DNA from: Schistosoma mansoni
Lineage: Eukaryota > Platyhelminthes > Trematoda > Strigeidida > Schistosomatidae
Assembly: GCF_000237925.1 (NCBI RefSeq)
Contig: NC_031495.1
Coordinates: 33,270,706 to 33,334,705 of the forward strand
Direction of reading: 5' to 3'
Length of the DNA stretch: 64,000 nucleotides
Shown here: piece after piece, positions 43,861-56,460 of the stretch
How positions within the stretch are numbered: the first letter of the stretch is position 1
Layout: every line of letters starts with the position of its first letter
Translations under genes and position numbers: made by a program
The notes under the pieces: model-generated
What the model saw: the letters and a program-made list of their open reading frames with translations, nothing else
The model's database searches: none
Told to the model about the DNA's origin: nothing

Positions 43861-44331
43861 GAGATAGTTTCTAGTTTTTCCCCTTGTGAAATGGTTGAAT
43901 GCTAAACACCATGGTATGGTCTTAAATAGCTGTAAGAATTTATCTTTACATCAAGACGCTTTGGTATACTTTTTAAGTAGAAAAAGTATGCACTACCCCC
44001 AATGTGGTAACCACCATTTGGTTGATGTGGAGTGTGGTACAAATGATTTGATGACGGAGGGCATAAATGGATATATGTTGTAAAATAAGTGTGGTTTACC
44101 TTTGTAAATCAATAGTTTAAGTCAGTCAATTCGTGGCTACCAGGACACATATGACAGAACTTCACATCAACTACTTCGATTTTACAAAGTGGGTAAGTGA
44201 CTCAAACATGTCATTAAATCAAATTACATTTATAAACGTCATCAATTTGTACTTTACTTTTTATTTTTTACAAAGGTGTTTCTTCTCCAAATAAACGGAG
44301 TAAGCGTGGTGATATAAAACATGAAGGATGA
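37595..44331 (+). CDS. SLBP: Histone RNA hairpin-binding protein (complete, 7 exons)
   Basis: Binds the stem-loop at the 3' end of replication-dependent histone mRNAs for their processing and translation. Exons: 37595-37713, 37740-37977, 38009-38191, 40543-40784, 42413-42796, 43411-43586 and 44276-44331; all phases join to 465 codons plus stop. Introns 1 and 2 are 26 and 31 nt; the others are 0.6-2.4 kb and hold repeats. Exon 4 carries the RNA-binding domain (residues about 189-257) with RRQKDIDMGKVTERYAEYVL, HPRTPNKF (TPNK at 231-234, the site phosphorylated in animals) and SRRAWDGMIRKWRKHLH. The start ATG follows an in-frame TAG at 37568. The exon 3 donor (AAA|GTGATT) is weak; 38212 is an alternative. 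Long acidic, Ser-rich exons 5-6 make it much larger than vertebrate SLBP (about 270 aa). No AATAAA is seen in the 200 nt after the stop. Confidence 0.95.
38680..38770 (-). mobile_element. RTE-A fragment in SLBP intron 3
   Basis: The stretch cgaccaggttgtctgcaactacctgtatggctcagtccg follows 5848-5940 of the RTE-A copy with substitutions. It is a short, old, antisense 3' fragment; neighbouring sequence back to about 38560 may belong to it. Confidence 0.6.
39780..40195 (-). repeat. dispersed repeat, family 1 (inverted copy) in SLBP intron 3
   Basis: The reverse complement matches 61640-61930, for example gaagtcctactcactgccttctcgc and cacctaggggagctgtaaaaccctgactcc. Identity is roughly four in five by eye. 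Confidence 0.7.
40198..40262 (-). mobile_element. 65-bp RTE-B tail insertion with 10-bp target-site duplication
   Basis: The inserted piece holds the RTE-B terminal sequence in antisense (atttatttaaacataaatat, then a diverged ggtacaagcaagcaccag, then atgcgcc). It is flanked by cggtttaggt on both sides (40188-40197 and 40263-40272). Paralogous sites at about 8738 and 61566 lack the insert (ttcagt[c/t]tgggcacctg), which confirms its ends. Confidence 0.85.
41985..42190 (+). repeat. dispersed repeat, family 1 in SLBP intron 4
   Basis: It shares gggtctggacccggt, then cagggtttcccaac and cattctctcactacttagac, with the copy at 3985-4200. Non-coding. Confidence 0.65.
43814..43858. repeat. (TA)n microsatellite
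   Basis: About 22 uninterrupted TA units in SLBP intron 6. Likely polymorphic in length. Confidence 0.95.
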
Positions 44332-46938
44332 AGTTAATTACAAAACTATGATTTGTTTACATAAAATTATATTCAGATATATGAGCTTTTTGCTGAGAAC
44401 AGTTAACTTTGTTTCCTGTCTGTTATTCGTCTTTTAATAGACCTCTTTTATTTTTGTCTCATATTTATATCGCGTTTATTGTTTATTCCTGTCGTCTCAA
44501 CTTTTGTATCAAATAGCTTGCTAAGTTTCCAGAGATTCATTACTTCAGTAATCTTTTTTGCTAATGATTTCAGTCACCAATTTGTTTTATAAATATTCAG
44601 AATGTTTTAAATTTAACACTCTAAGTTATATGTTTTTCAACTATGTATCATGAAGTATGTTCTGAAAAAGATCCGACTAATTATCTTTACTTCTGTTTTT
44701 ATGTATAGAAATAATGTCAGGCAGAATTTCGATCGTTATGTAATGTGTATATGACCAATTAATACGGTTAAAATTTTGTGTAAAACATTTCATCGTACTA
44801 TTTACTTAGATTAAGCAGGTTTTTATTCCACAGTCGATTCGGTACTTCTAAAGGCTCGTCCAGTGCTTTCAAGTTTCCAGTAGTCAGCTACAACGTAGAA
44901 CTAGGCACATTTATGCATCGGCCCAAGTTGCCATACCTCGTCAGCACAACAAGATGAACACCGGATTCATAGAAGTAGTTAAGTTAGTGGTGGTAGTATA
45001 TAAAAGATAGGTTGTATATAAGGATATAGTATAGGAAGGAAGTTATGAAGCAATTTTAATCTCATAACTTTCTTCCTTCCAGTAGTGGTCTGAAATTGGT
45101 TGGTTCATGATCTCACTCAACAATCTCGCAGTCTTATACTGAAGAAAATTTTCTTGACGGTTTCATTGACTTAAGTTGTATTTGCTAAAAATAGTAGTCT
45201 GCGGTAAAATAGTGTTGAGTAATCTTAAGATAGTGAAGAGTTATCGTATCCTAAATTAATTACAAAAATCAGATATTAGAAGCAAGTTGCGTAATTATCG
45301 GCTGATGAAAAATGTTGAGGTGAAGATAACTCTCCACTTACTTATCAAGGGCAGAATGATTGAAAGTTGTAACGATGGCAAATTAATAGTGGTGAAAATG
45401 ATAGGGAAGGATTAGGCAACAAATGATTGATTATGAAAGATAGAGAGGTATGTTAAGACAACAGTCTAGTAAGTAGCTAAACATACTGTTTTTGTACGTA
45501 AGGATTAGGCTTGAATTGATTGATTTTGAAGGATTCCAGTGATTCAGAGTTTAAGAATTAACTGGGTGTTTCAAGATTATGCTTCCGACCGACTTTTCTC
45601 GTCTTATATAGCCAGGTTGGGTGATACTGATTAATTCTAATTGTTCGACAACCTTCTATCTCACTACAGACAACTAACCTGAGCAGATAAATTATTATTA
45701 AATAAATACGACTTTAAGGTTTAATTGAATGAAATAAAGAAAAAATCTGTTAAGATGGGCGATATCTCGAAACTTGGTGCTGATACGAAACGTGCTATGC
45801 ACTAACCCTCCAACTGACTACTTGAGCGAGAAAGTACATTGGGCTAGCCAATAAAATGCACAAATACTCATTTAAATAAAAACCTTTCTACCCCTTAGGA
45901 AATTGGCCAATGAAATTCACTTTTTCTTCAGGTTGCTTCTGATTACCATCGACCGACTTCCTCATTTGGCTACTTATTGTTGGCTTACCATATTTAAGGC
46001 TTTTTGCGCTTTATTTTTCTTGAATAGCAAAGAATCTCTTACGTTACAGTACAAAGAGTAAATTTTGTGTAGTGAAATACACGGATAGTAGACAAAAATA
46101 TATTGTAAATTGTGCAGTTTGCATCATAAGCTTCTCAATAGACTATAATATAACATGGTGGGACTATTCCATATCTGGTGTACTAGAGAAAAATAAAATT
46201 TGAGTCATCTAATAATTGTTCTCGAAAATAAATCTGACGTGCTTATGAAATGGATTAAACAAGAACATTAATCCCATTCTTATCCCGGGGGAACTGGTTT
46301 TTTGGGCACAAAACTCTTGATGTCATTTGCAATAAGGGTGGAATCTTAAATATTCAGCTAAACTTCATTGAAATCCGGTCAATGTGATATCCGAATTTCT
46401 GTTATGAAGGAAATTTTGTGGTCCAACAAATTACAGAACTTATTCTAATGATCTGTTTGTAAAATCGTACACTGACCAACTATTAACTATTTGTTTTGTA
46501 TAGCAGGTTAAATCCACTAAAGATTTATTGAGACTCAACAATTAAGAGTTTATCACATATGAGAACATGCCCATTAAATACATGTTCATTCAAAGTGTAA
46601 GATAGAAATTTTGGATCATACAACGCTTATGTGATGAGTATCTAGATATCAGGTAAACAAAAAATAGACAGTTACTTTACATTTAAAGCTTCGACAAAGT
46701 TCTACGGAAATAATAAACAAAGGATTGCGCGGGAACACTAATTATTATTTTATTTTAAAAATCAAAAATATTTTAGTTATAAACCTGTTTATTACTAAGA
46801 GAGGCATTTACAAAAACTATCAATATATTATTATTGAGCTAATGAGGTCCTCAAGATTATCGTGAAAAATATCATGTTTTGTTAAAATGTTTCACAGCCA
46901 ACATTGATGAATGTAAATTTTATCATTTACTGGTCGAT
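44332..46938. other. intergenic, between convergent SLBP and SPTLC1
   Basis: Holds the 3' UTRs of both genes. A diverged copy of the RTE-A 3' end lies at about 44830-45060 (caacgtagaactaggcac ... agtggtggtagtatataa). An AATAAA for SPTLC1 lies on the minus strand at 46788-46793, about 145 nt after its stop. No other exon is supported. Confidence 0.5.
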
Positions 46939-49900
46939 TCATGCAGGAACTATTGAAGAAAGAACATAGAATAGATGGCCCAATTCTTCATTAGTTAAAT
47001 CACAATTCAATGCAATACGAATACTTGGAGGTGGAGTAGGGAAATTTATGCTATACGTATATCTAAAAAAAGTAACAAGATTGTCAGTAATCCAATGTCA
47101 TAGAGCTAAACCTAACTATTAAGAATAATTAATGATATTAGTTTAGAATTTTAATCAACAATTTAAAACTCTTAAACAAATTAATTGGCATGCTGGTATA
47201 ATGCCGAAGAAAACAGTGGATCAATCTGCTATAATACATATGAAGATGGTTGTAATTTTTTTTTGAACGTTCGAGTAGTATTCCAGTCCACAAAGAAATA
47301 TGTCAATAAATAGTCATGAAGAAGCTGCTCTATTCGTTCTGCTTTGCTACCTACTTAAATGATACATACAATGACTAATGCATAAGAATTCCTTTTACTT
47401 TTTCAATTGTCTACTTTATTTTATATATACTTTGGGTGTACTATTATTTCCTAGATTATTTAACACTTCGTCTGGGTTAAAATTTCCGTCATGTCTGAAC
47501 GACTTCAGGTTTATGAATGATCGTATTTCTCAGTGGCTAATATCAATCACAATATTTGAATCAGCGTCTGTGAGGCAAAATGTACAACTTAAACTGGCAT
47601 ACCTGAATGCTCTCATACTGAAGCAGATTCGAAAACATATAGGTTCTATTTTGTTTTCAGGAAGCCTTAATGCTAATGCATAGTGTACTTCCAAGACCCG
47701 TTTTCAAGACTCTTTCAATTTACTACGATTTCGCTCTCCACCCGTCAATCAGAAAAGTTTATTTCATATAAGATTGTTTGGAAAGCCTGTGGGACTAATA
47801 TCTGATTTCGATGCCATAGCAAGCGGGGGGGGTGAAGGTCATATTGGTCGAGCGGGTCCCTACTGTCAGTCGTCTATGTGCTGTTCGATTAGAAAACACA
47901 AACAAAGTGGGAAGAAGTTGGCGTGGGAATCGATATCGTTTCGCGATCCTCAACTACGTCTCCACAGATTGCAGCCCAGATACAAATAAGGATGAGTTCT
48001 ACGATCAAATAAACGATATCAGTGAAGTGCATTTGACAGATGTTGTAGTACTATCCGGGGATTTGAATGCACGGGTCTGGAGTCTATGCACAGAGGAGAG
48101 TCATCTGGGTAGCCAAAAGGGGACTCGTTGGTTCCAGGTCAGAGCGAGGTGACTTTCTGATATGGAGAACCAATCAGAATTTGCCAAATAAGGTCGATCG
48201 ATGGCAACCAGAAGTGACCTAACGAACAAGTGCATTTCATTGTCCAGGAAATGGATCAATTTCCTGAGAGTTAGAAATGTTTATATTTAAATGAGTATTA
48301 GTGCGTTTTATTCTGTAGCCCAAAACACTTTCGCTCACTCGTACGTTCTTAATCAAGTGGTCAGTTTGGGGGGCGAAGGTTAGCGCGTAGCACATCGGGT
48401 ATTAGATTTGGGACACCGCCCGTCACAAGTCTCCTTCAACTTTTTGAAGACTACAACCTGTTTCTTCCCAGTACCAACATCCAACACAGCAGTCAACGAG
48501 GTCATCCAATCTCACTCGTCCCCTTTGACTTCTTCATCGATAATATCCTGGGAACAGCTCTGAACAAGGAAGTCAAAAGGCTTGCCGACCTAGATATTTT
48601 TGTGAGTGCAGATGGTGACGTAACTGATGAGGTCAATCTGCGTTTGGAGGAAGCCAGAGCGCTCGACAACGATATGCCCCACCTTTGGAGCCTTTGCGAT
48701 ACTAGTCTGGCTGTAAAAGATCGGATCTATACCATATCGCGCGAGAAATTTGCTTTATACTTGCAAAGCCTGGCATCTCCAAGCTGAAGATATTCGCAAC
48801 TCCATGTGTCCGATCATCACTATCTCTTAAGGATTGTTGATGACTAGTGGCAACACCGTGTTAGTAATGCTGAGATACGGGAAGTGTATTTGGGCTCAGT
48901 GACAATAATCCAACTAGTGTCGCCACCTTGAAACACTAGCTTCGGTAGCTTAGACATGTGCTACGAACACTATTCTAGATGCTTCCATACTGTGTATTAT
49001 TTGCCGAAGCTGGGACGGGGTTACGAGAGAGGAGGTAGTCAGTGTGTAACATGCAGCTACAGGATGGACGTTGTGTAGTGCTGGCATCTGTTGGTTTCTC
49101 ACAACTCCCTGGTTAGAGTCTTAAACACCATACAACTGAATGGTTTAAAACGTTCTTAGAGAAGGCTAAAAGTAAGAACCAGTGGGGATTTTGCTATAGT
49201 TTTATCATTCTTTAAAATAGTGAGAGGAGCGTTCTTGACTGAGATCTTTCTGGTTATATTTTTTAATGGACTGCACGTCATATTATGTAATATTCTTGCT
49301 CCGATTGCGGTCGCCTTTCAACCTTTACTCATTTACAAAATTATCCCATTATTTGTGTAGCGCATACTTTTTTGGTCACCACTTGCTTCAGGATTTATGT
49401 TCATTAACATAAATTTTGAAGGGATTTCAAGGCTTTCACCGAATAGCTTAGCTGCTGAAATTTTGAACAGTGGTTATCAAGTAGAATTCTGCTTCATTTA
49501 CTTGGGTAGCAAGACAGTCTATTTAATGGATGTAACTTATGCTCTTACAAAAAAGCCTATAAATTATCACAATACTTTGTACAAACAATCTTTGAATATT
49601 AGCAGTAACATTAGGAATAAATATGATATAAATTAGCGTGCAACTAAGTATTACTAACCTTGATACTGTCAACAATAAAGGAGGTGCTTTAAAGTTTCGT
49701 TCATCAGTCCAAACAAAAGCAGTTTGAACAACAGCCTCAAGTTTACCCAAAGTGTTATTTTCTCTTAATCTTAAGTGTTTTAAGGGACTATCTGGATGGC
49801 CATATAGTTTCCAAATACTGGTTAACTTGCTGTTCGAATGAAACAAATGGTCAGTTAACCTGGCTAATTCCAATAACCGCTGGTTACGTCTACCATTTTC

Positions 49901-52900
49901 TTTAGGTGACTGCAATTTAGAAATTGCTGTACATGCAGCTTTAGCTAACATGGGTGGTAGAGAAGCTGAGAAACAATATGCTTGTCCAGAAAGTTCTTGA
50001 TGACCAACAACATACTGCGATCCAGCACAAAATCCTCCACATACTCCTAAAGCAGTTTCCAATGAACCTATTAGGTAAACAAAACAATCCATTAGGTGTA
50101 GTACGGAAATTATGGAGCGAGAGTCGCATAATAGTAGTAAGATAACTCACACACATCCTCTACCCTAAGTTGACAGTCATAATATTAACGGTGAACAATA
50201 ACCACACAGAAGTCTCATTGATTATTACTAATATAATCGAAGTCCTTGGAAAGTGCAACCTCCGTAAATCCCGTGTTAGTCATCGAATATTTGTCATACT
50301 ACACTTAATAAATCGTTATAAATTGGTTTGTTTACTCCATAGCATTAATTTTAAGTTCACTTATCCAGTTGATTAAAAGTTTTCTTAATCCTGACAAATT
50401 TGTTTATTGGTGAAGCTTTACGAAGTCAATAAGTGAGAGTGAGCTACTGATTTTGATTATTATTTGATGTACCGTTTAATACTTATTGAGAAGTTTGTAG
50501 TAGAATGGACCCCCGTTATACATACGGATAATTTGGTTAATCTTTAAGTAGCTTATTTATTTAGTTTAATATGTTAAATTTAGAACGGTTTCGAGAAATG
50601 AATAGGAGCGTTTTTGAACATGCGTATCACTGGTTGAAAACCAAGTCACCTCTTCAGTGATGATAATAATAAAATATCGGGACAACATATTCAGATTAAT
50701 CCAAATTAAACAAATTTGCACGAATAGAAATCAAATTTTTAAGAAAACCTAATACAGCAAGACTCTATCAGAAATAACTTTGGCATAGTATTTAGTAAAA
50801 TTAAGAGATTGAATTTTGTTGCTGAAATGGTAGAGTGCTAAGTCAATTATCTATAACAAATACCAAACGGAATCGTGATTAGACTTCCCGTCCAACTGCA
50901 ATCATCATTTTCTTACACTTGAAAAATTTAATAACAAAAACTGTCTGGATCAAACTGTTTTACACCTGCTAAATCACCATGACAAATTGTCAGATAACAG
51001 TCATAGCAGCCATAACAGTCATGATTTACGACTGACGTTTATCAGTTAATGCATGCAATTATATTATTGTGTAGTTAAGTAATTCAGTGTAGGAGGTAAA
51101 AACCTTGACCTTTGCTTTATCAAATCAACAATCCCCAGCCAATCAGAATATTATTATTGTGAATTCACTAAACAAGTAACTAATCATAGATAAAACAATC
51201 AATAAGAAAAAAGTTATACAAATGAAGAAATGTGAAATAAAAGCATAAGCTTACCTGAGATTAAGTCAATGTCTTCGATATTAACACCAAAATATTCGGT
51301 TACACCCCTACCAGTTTTACCTAATACTCCAAAAGAAATGGTCTCATCTAACAAAATGCGAACTTTGTATTTATACTTTAAAGCAATAAGCTCAGATAAG
51401 GGACATATTTCTCCAGAATTGAAATAAATACCTTCAACAACAAAAAATCGGCGGGTTAGTAATGCACGTTTAGGATCTTCTTTGTCTTTTTTCGCCTGTG
51501 CTATCAGTAACTGTTCCAAATGCTCCATATCATTATGACGGAAAAATCGAACATGACTTCTAGATGCCACTAATCCTAGATACGTAGCATGGCTGATACG
51601 TTCATCTGCAAATATTACATCAGTTCGTTTGGAATAGGATGGAATAGCACTAGAAAATGTAGCTGCTCCATAAGAATAGATTACTGCTTTTTCAACACCA
51701 AGGAATTCAGCTAATTTATTTTCCAATTCAAGATGAACATCAAAAGTACCATAAAATCCTCTTGGTCCACATGATCCAACACCATATTTTTTCATCTGCT
51801 CAGTAGCAACATTAGACAAATCCGAATCCCCAACAAAGTTTAAGAAATTTAATGTCGCGAAATTGAGATGGTTCTTACTAACATTCATTTCAGTAGCTTC
51901 AAACTCTTCCACTTCCAAGTTGAAATTGACATATCTGGAAAAAACAATAGAGGAAAACGAATTTGTAGAATCATTGATATTAATGACATGTTACGAAATG
52001 CACAATCGGACACTGGGAAATCAATATATCTCACTACTGCATGAAATAAAATTCAAGATTGGTAGAAGGAAAGTATGTGTTCGAAAATACAAATATGTTC
52101 TGACGATTACTAAAGCGGTACTAAGACTAACAATACGAGTAAAAGCTAAATGTTTATCTACTCAATCACATACAACTTACAATAGAAATCGGGTACACCC
52201 TAATGCTTCTAATAATCATGTAGAATTAATTTGAATTTCGACAGTGGATATTACATTTCATAATTGTAAGTGCTCATCACTAACTGGATAATTGGTTTTT
52301 GAGTAGCACCGAAGTCAACCACAACACCTTTTATTTGAGTGGAAGAGAATGGGGCTAGATAACTCACCTGTAGATAATGCAAACAGCTAACAAGAACAAG
52401 TGACGTCATTTACCCCTTCAGGTATTATTCCCACTTATAAGGAACTTCAGACAAGTAGATAGGACGTTTAAAATGAAATTTAGGACAATATTTGTATATT
52501 TTATAATTTGGACATCATTGACCTCTACAGGAATGCGAAAATATATAAAACGTAAAACAACAACACACTGAATTTATCTTTTTTAGTCGATTAGGTATTG
52601 ATCAGCAAGATCCCCGAATGTAGATGTATTTTGAATGGATGTCTTTACCATTAAATTGTCTGATAGAATCGAAATCACTGTGATTAAAGCCTATTTCGAA
52701 CAAACAAGAACTGTCCACAGAACCAAATGTTGCATTATTAACTGTATTGTATTGTATTATTAACTGGGATTGTCTATTGAAGAAGGGTGTGCGTGAGAAG
52801 TTCATTAACATCTTAAAGACCCTGTATACAAACACCTCAGGCAGAGTGAGGGTATACAACCACCTTTCTCCCTTGTTCCATTCAAGCAGTGGGGTTAGGC

Positions 52901-55208
52901 AGGGTTGCCCAATCTTACCATTCCTCTTCAACTTTGCTATCGATGACATTCTGGAAACAGCTCTGATGGATGTAAGTAATGGCGGTGTGGATCTGCTGCC
53001 TGGAGAACGACTTCTCGACCCTGAGTATGCGGATGATATTGTCTTACTGTGCGATAATGCCCAAGGCATGCAATCCGCACTTAATCAGCTGGCAATCAGT
53101 GTCCGCAGGTACGGCATGTGCTTTGCACCCTCCAAGTGCAAAGTACTTCTACAAGACTGGCAGGATTTTAATCCTTTACTCACCCTGAGTGGTGAGCAGA
53201 TTGAAGTAGTTGAGAAGTTTGTGTATCTATGTAGCTGTATAAGTGCTGGTGGTGGCGTGAGTGATGAGATCGATGCACGTATAACGAAAGCCAGAGCGGC
53301 TTATGCCAATCTGGGCCATCTTTGGCGCCTTCGTGATGTTAGTCTGGCTGTAAAAGGTCGGATCTACAACGCGTCGGTGAGAGCAGTTTTGCTCTATGTT
53401 TGTGAAATCTGGCATCTCCGAGTCGAGGATATTGGGCGACTCTCTGTGTTCGATCATCGTTGTCTCCGAAGGATTGCTGACATCCAGTGGCAACACCATG
53501 TCAGTAATGCAGAGGTTCGGCATCGTGTGTTCGGGCGCAGAGACGATAATTCAATTGATGTCACCATCTTGAAACACCGACTTCGGTAGCTTGGACATGT
53601 TCTACGAATGTCGTCCCAGAGACTTCCACGTCGTGCATTATTCGCCGACTCTGAGACTGGTTGGAAAAAGCGGAGAGGTGGTCAGTGTATGACATGGTGT
53701 CGTGGCATGAAAGAAAGCTGCAAAGGGCTAGCTTCTGTTGGTCCTTCACGACTCCCTGGCTGGGGTCCGAGAGATGGTGCAACACAGTGGTTAGAGACGT
53801 TATCAGATATGGCTCAGAATAGAAGCCAGTGGCGATCCTGCTGTAACCTTTTTTTACTTTCTTCAAAAAGAGTGATCATAACCTCCTTAACTGAGAGAGT
53901 TCTTCTGGTTGTACATTTCAGTCCCCCTTATCTTTTCATCCTTTCTCTTCCTATTTTCATTATTTTGTGTGGCGCATATGTATCTGGTGCCCTTTTGTAC
54001 CAATATGTATGTTTTTAAATAAATAAACAAAACTGAAGTCGTAGAAACAACTGTGAAACAAGGCTATAAAATGGGAACATTACATCACAACATTTTACTG
54101 TATCTGAAAACAGAAACGACGCATGGGATGAGAATAGCTAGGGTATTCGTATACACATTAAAGATGTGAAGATAAAATAAGTGAGGAGCATGAATAGGGA
54201 TAGATTTCTATGCCTTTCAAAATATGGCACCTAGAGACATTATTAGCCTACCATATTAATCTAAACGTCTGTGGATGTCAAAAGATGCATTGTTTTGATT
54301 GCTTTATGCTATTACGACTCCAAACATAATTCTTTGTGTTAGTGGATAGTTTTCAGTGGAATTTCTCATATGTAGTAACAATTAGTGTTCTACTAAATTC
54401 TAATCTTCTGAATTTCTCATGTCCCTATCCTTTTTCTCTTTCCAAATTTATTTCGCTGTATTATACTACTTCAATAACATCTTCAAACCCTAATCTTTCA
54501 CATAATGCTTATACTCTTACTACTTCTACCACTATGGGATTTGAATCGACAACTGCATCCCTTTGCTAATGTGGTATGGCAACTCGAACTGATTTACGTA
54601 CGTACGAAGTTCTACGTTGTGACTGACTGAGTAACAATGAGTAGTTTGTTCCAGAGATTATTGTAACAGCTGTACTCAAGACAAGTTTAAGTATTTTATT
54701 TTACCCTCGAAACAACTTTGGAATACACAGATGTCTTTTGTTCGCAAATATTAATCATCAATACTCTTTTATTTCGATGTGCATCCGTCCTTATTTCTTG
54801 TCTAACAATCAACAACCAACGTTACAGAAGTAGATGATAAACTGGGAAATATTACTTACTTGCCAAGAGGACCATATGCACATCTGTGGAATTGTTTTAA
54901 TAGATATTTTGATGGTTCCCAATCTTTCGGAACCAAACTATCGGGTTTCCATTCACTAATCAGTTGGTTTTTTTCTTCCACACTTAGATTAATCACGTCA
55001 TTAATACGATAACTGCGTTTAAACAATAACCATATAATACCAATAATTAGTAGCAATTCAAAGTACAAATGATATGTAGGAGCCTTAAGTGTACTGTAAA
55101 TTAGACGAGTCCAAGTATATTCAGACTGCGGTCCTAAACGTATAATTAGATAAAATTATTTACCTTACCGATTTGAGCAAGAAAGTGTGTGATAAATTTC
55201 ATTACCAT
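46939..55208 (-). CDS. SPTLC1: Serine palmitoyltransferase subunit 1 (complete, 5 exons)
   Basis: Non-catalytic partner of the ER enzyme that joins serine and palmitoyl-CoA, the first step of sphingolipid synthesis. Exons (minus): 55169-55208, 54860-55133, 51255-51934, 49659-50067 and 46939-47062; GT/AG ends and phases all agree, giving 508 aa (human 473). The start ATG at 55208 has an in-frame TAA just upstream; exon 1 is 40 nt and intron 1 is 35 nt. A membrane segment lies at about 36-51 (YFELLLIIGIIWLLF). The PLP-fold part contains KKYGVGSCGPRGFYGTFDVH, with Cys160 matching human Cys133 (mutated in HSAN1), then RRFFVVEG, and LSGQAYCFSASLPPMLAKAA. The PLP lysine of subunit 2 is absent (DLISGSLETALG), as expected for subunit 1. 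The tail is PPPSIRIALNCDLTNEEL. Introns 2 and 4 hold RTE-B copies. Confidence 0.97.
47775..49265 (+). mobile_element. RTE-B internally deleted derivative in SPTLC1 intron 4
   Basis: Antisense to SPTLC1. It encodes VSTDCSPDTNKDEFYDQIND and VVLSGDLNARVW, then after a break NLFLPSTNIQHSSQRGHPIS joined directly to FDFFIDNILGTALNKEVKRL, then LADLDIF joined to DGDVTDEVNLRLEEARAL. The joins equal those in the copy at 2540-3700. About 270 bp at 48150-48420, between the endonuclease and RT parts, are extra here or lost there. The YADD box is missing. Confidence 0.8.
52765..54020 (+). mobile_element. RTE-B retrotransposon, 5'-truncated, in SPTLC1 intron 2
   Basis: Antisense to SPTLC1. The open frame starts within RT (DCLLKKGVREKFINILKTLY) and contains SGVRQGCPILPFLFNFAIDD, the catalytic DPEYADDIVLLCDNAQ and LSVFDHRCLRRIADIQWQHH. 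A TAG at 53587-53589 interrupts it just before LGHVLRMSSQRLPRRALF. The C-terminus follows in the same frame, and the 3' UTR ends ggcgcatatgtatctggtgc ... taaataaata. The coding part is nearly identical to the inverted copy at 58268-59580, including the stop. Confidence 0.9.
54430..54640 (+). mobile_element. RTE-A 3' UTR fragment in SPTLC1 intron 2
   Basis: The reverse complement of the 5500-5690 region: aaccctaatctttcacataa, then accactatgggatttgaatc, then ttacgtacgtacgaagttct ending with gactgactga. It is a 5'-truncated insertion holding only the 3' UTR. Confidence 0.8.
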
Positions 55209-55849
55209 TATTTGTTTTTTTTATAGATCCATTTGGATACGTTCTTGGAAAGTGAGAATATAACTTCTTGGTCCACAGTGTATAAGAAACGTGACGAACT
55301 AAAACTTAGACATGAAATAGAAGCATGATAAAAACAGTCTAAATGCTTTAGACGAGTACAGACTAAATAAACTGTAAATTACACACGTTCAAAAATCCGA
55401 AATTGTGAATTTTTGATTCACATTGTCCATTTTACAGCGTAAAATAACCAAATAACAACATTGATAGTTTTTTTTTATTTTCCATTAGTTTACTTAGCTT
55501 TTTCAGGACAGACTACCACAGGATAATTCAACTATCAACACAATTTTGACTCCATAAATTATAAGATAAGTCTACTAATCTTCTTTAAACTATTTGATGA
55601 ATCCTGTTAGTTATCCAGTAACAACAGAAGAATTAATTTTCTGAAATCTTACAACCATTACAAATAAAGAAATATACTTTTGTTGACTTATTTTCAGTAC
55701 TAAGTTGAATATATGGTAAGCTTCAACGTATTGAATTTTAGTAAAGTTAAGAATGATGTAAAACATTGCATGGTTCTCCATACAATTATTAAAACGGGAG
55801 ATTTTTATACTGCAGACAGTTTGTCTTTATCATAAGGGGAAAATGAACG

Positions 55850-56460
55850 GGACCTGCCAAGTGTCGCTCGCGAATGTTGGGATAACCAAGAGAGAAATGC
55901 TAAGATTAGACATGGGGCATTAAGTAGGTATGATAAAAAGGTTGAGGAAATAACTAGTCTTCATCCGCTTAAGTGACTGGGACATGTTACGTATTTTTAA
56001 ACACCGTCTACCTCGACAAGTGATAATAGCTGGTATAGAAGCAAGTTGGAAGGAAGCTAAGAGCGGTCAAACCAAGTTTAAACATCAGTTCATGGAGCCA
56101 TTTACTGTTAGACTAAACCATATCGGAATACTCATACTATGTGGTTGAGGTTTCTAAGCATATCGTAACCAATAATAGGCGTTGGATGACATGGCTCAGA
56201 ATCGGTCACAACGGCGTTGGTGAACTCACACTATCTTCCTTTACGTCTTGATTTTCGGAACCGCCTTATTTTCTACGGTAGATATCCATATCTTCACGAA
56301 TTATAGAAACCAAGTCTAATCTTTCTACTATTAGTGATATTTTTGCTACACATACTACTGTGGAATTTCACTCTGCTGATGTAGCGTGGAAACTTGGGCC
56401 GACGCATTACAAACTTTACATTGTGTAAGACTGGTTGACTGACACCGAACTACAACTATA
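55850..56460 (+). mobile_element. RTE-A old copy, C-terminal part and 3' UTR
   Basis: Frame-broken similarity to the RTE-A C-terminus (SLHPLK-stop-LGHVTYF, then a degraded W...G-W-x-K block) runs into the 3' UTR words (ctaatctttctactattagt, acttgggccgacg, gactggttgactgac). Many stops; dead. Confidence 0.6.

Noticed and set aside
47378-47683. 101-codon plus-strand frame inside SPTLC1 intron 4
   Set aside because: Lies in an intron on the opposite strand with no recognised domain; likely chance.
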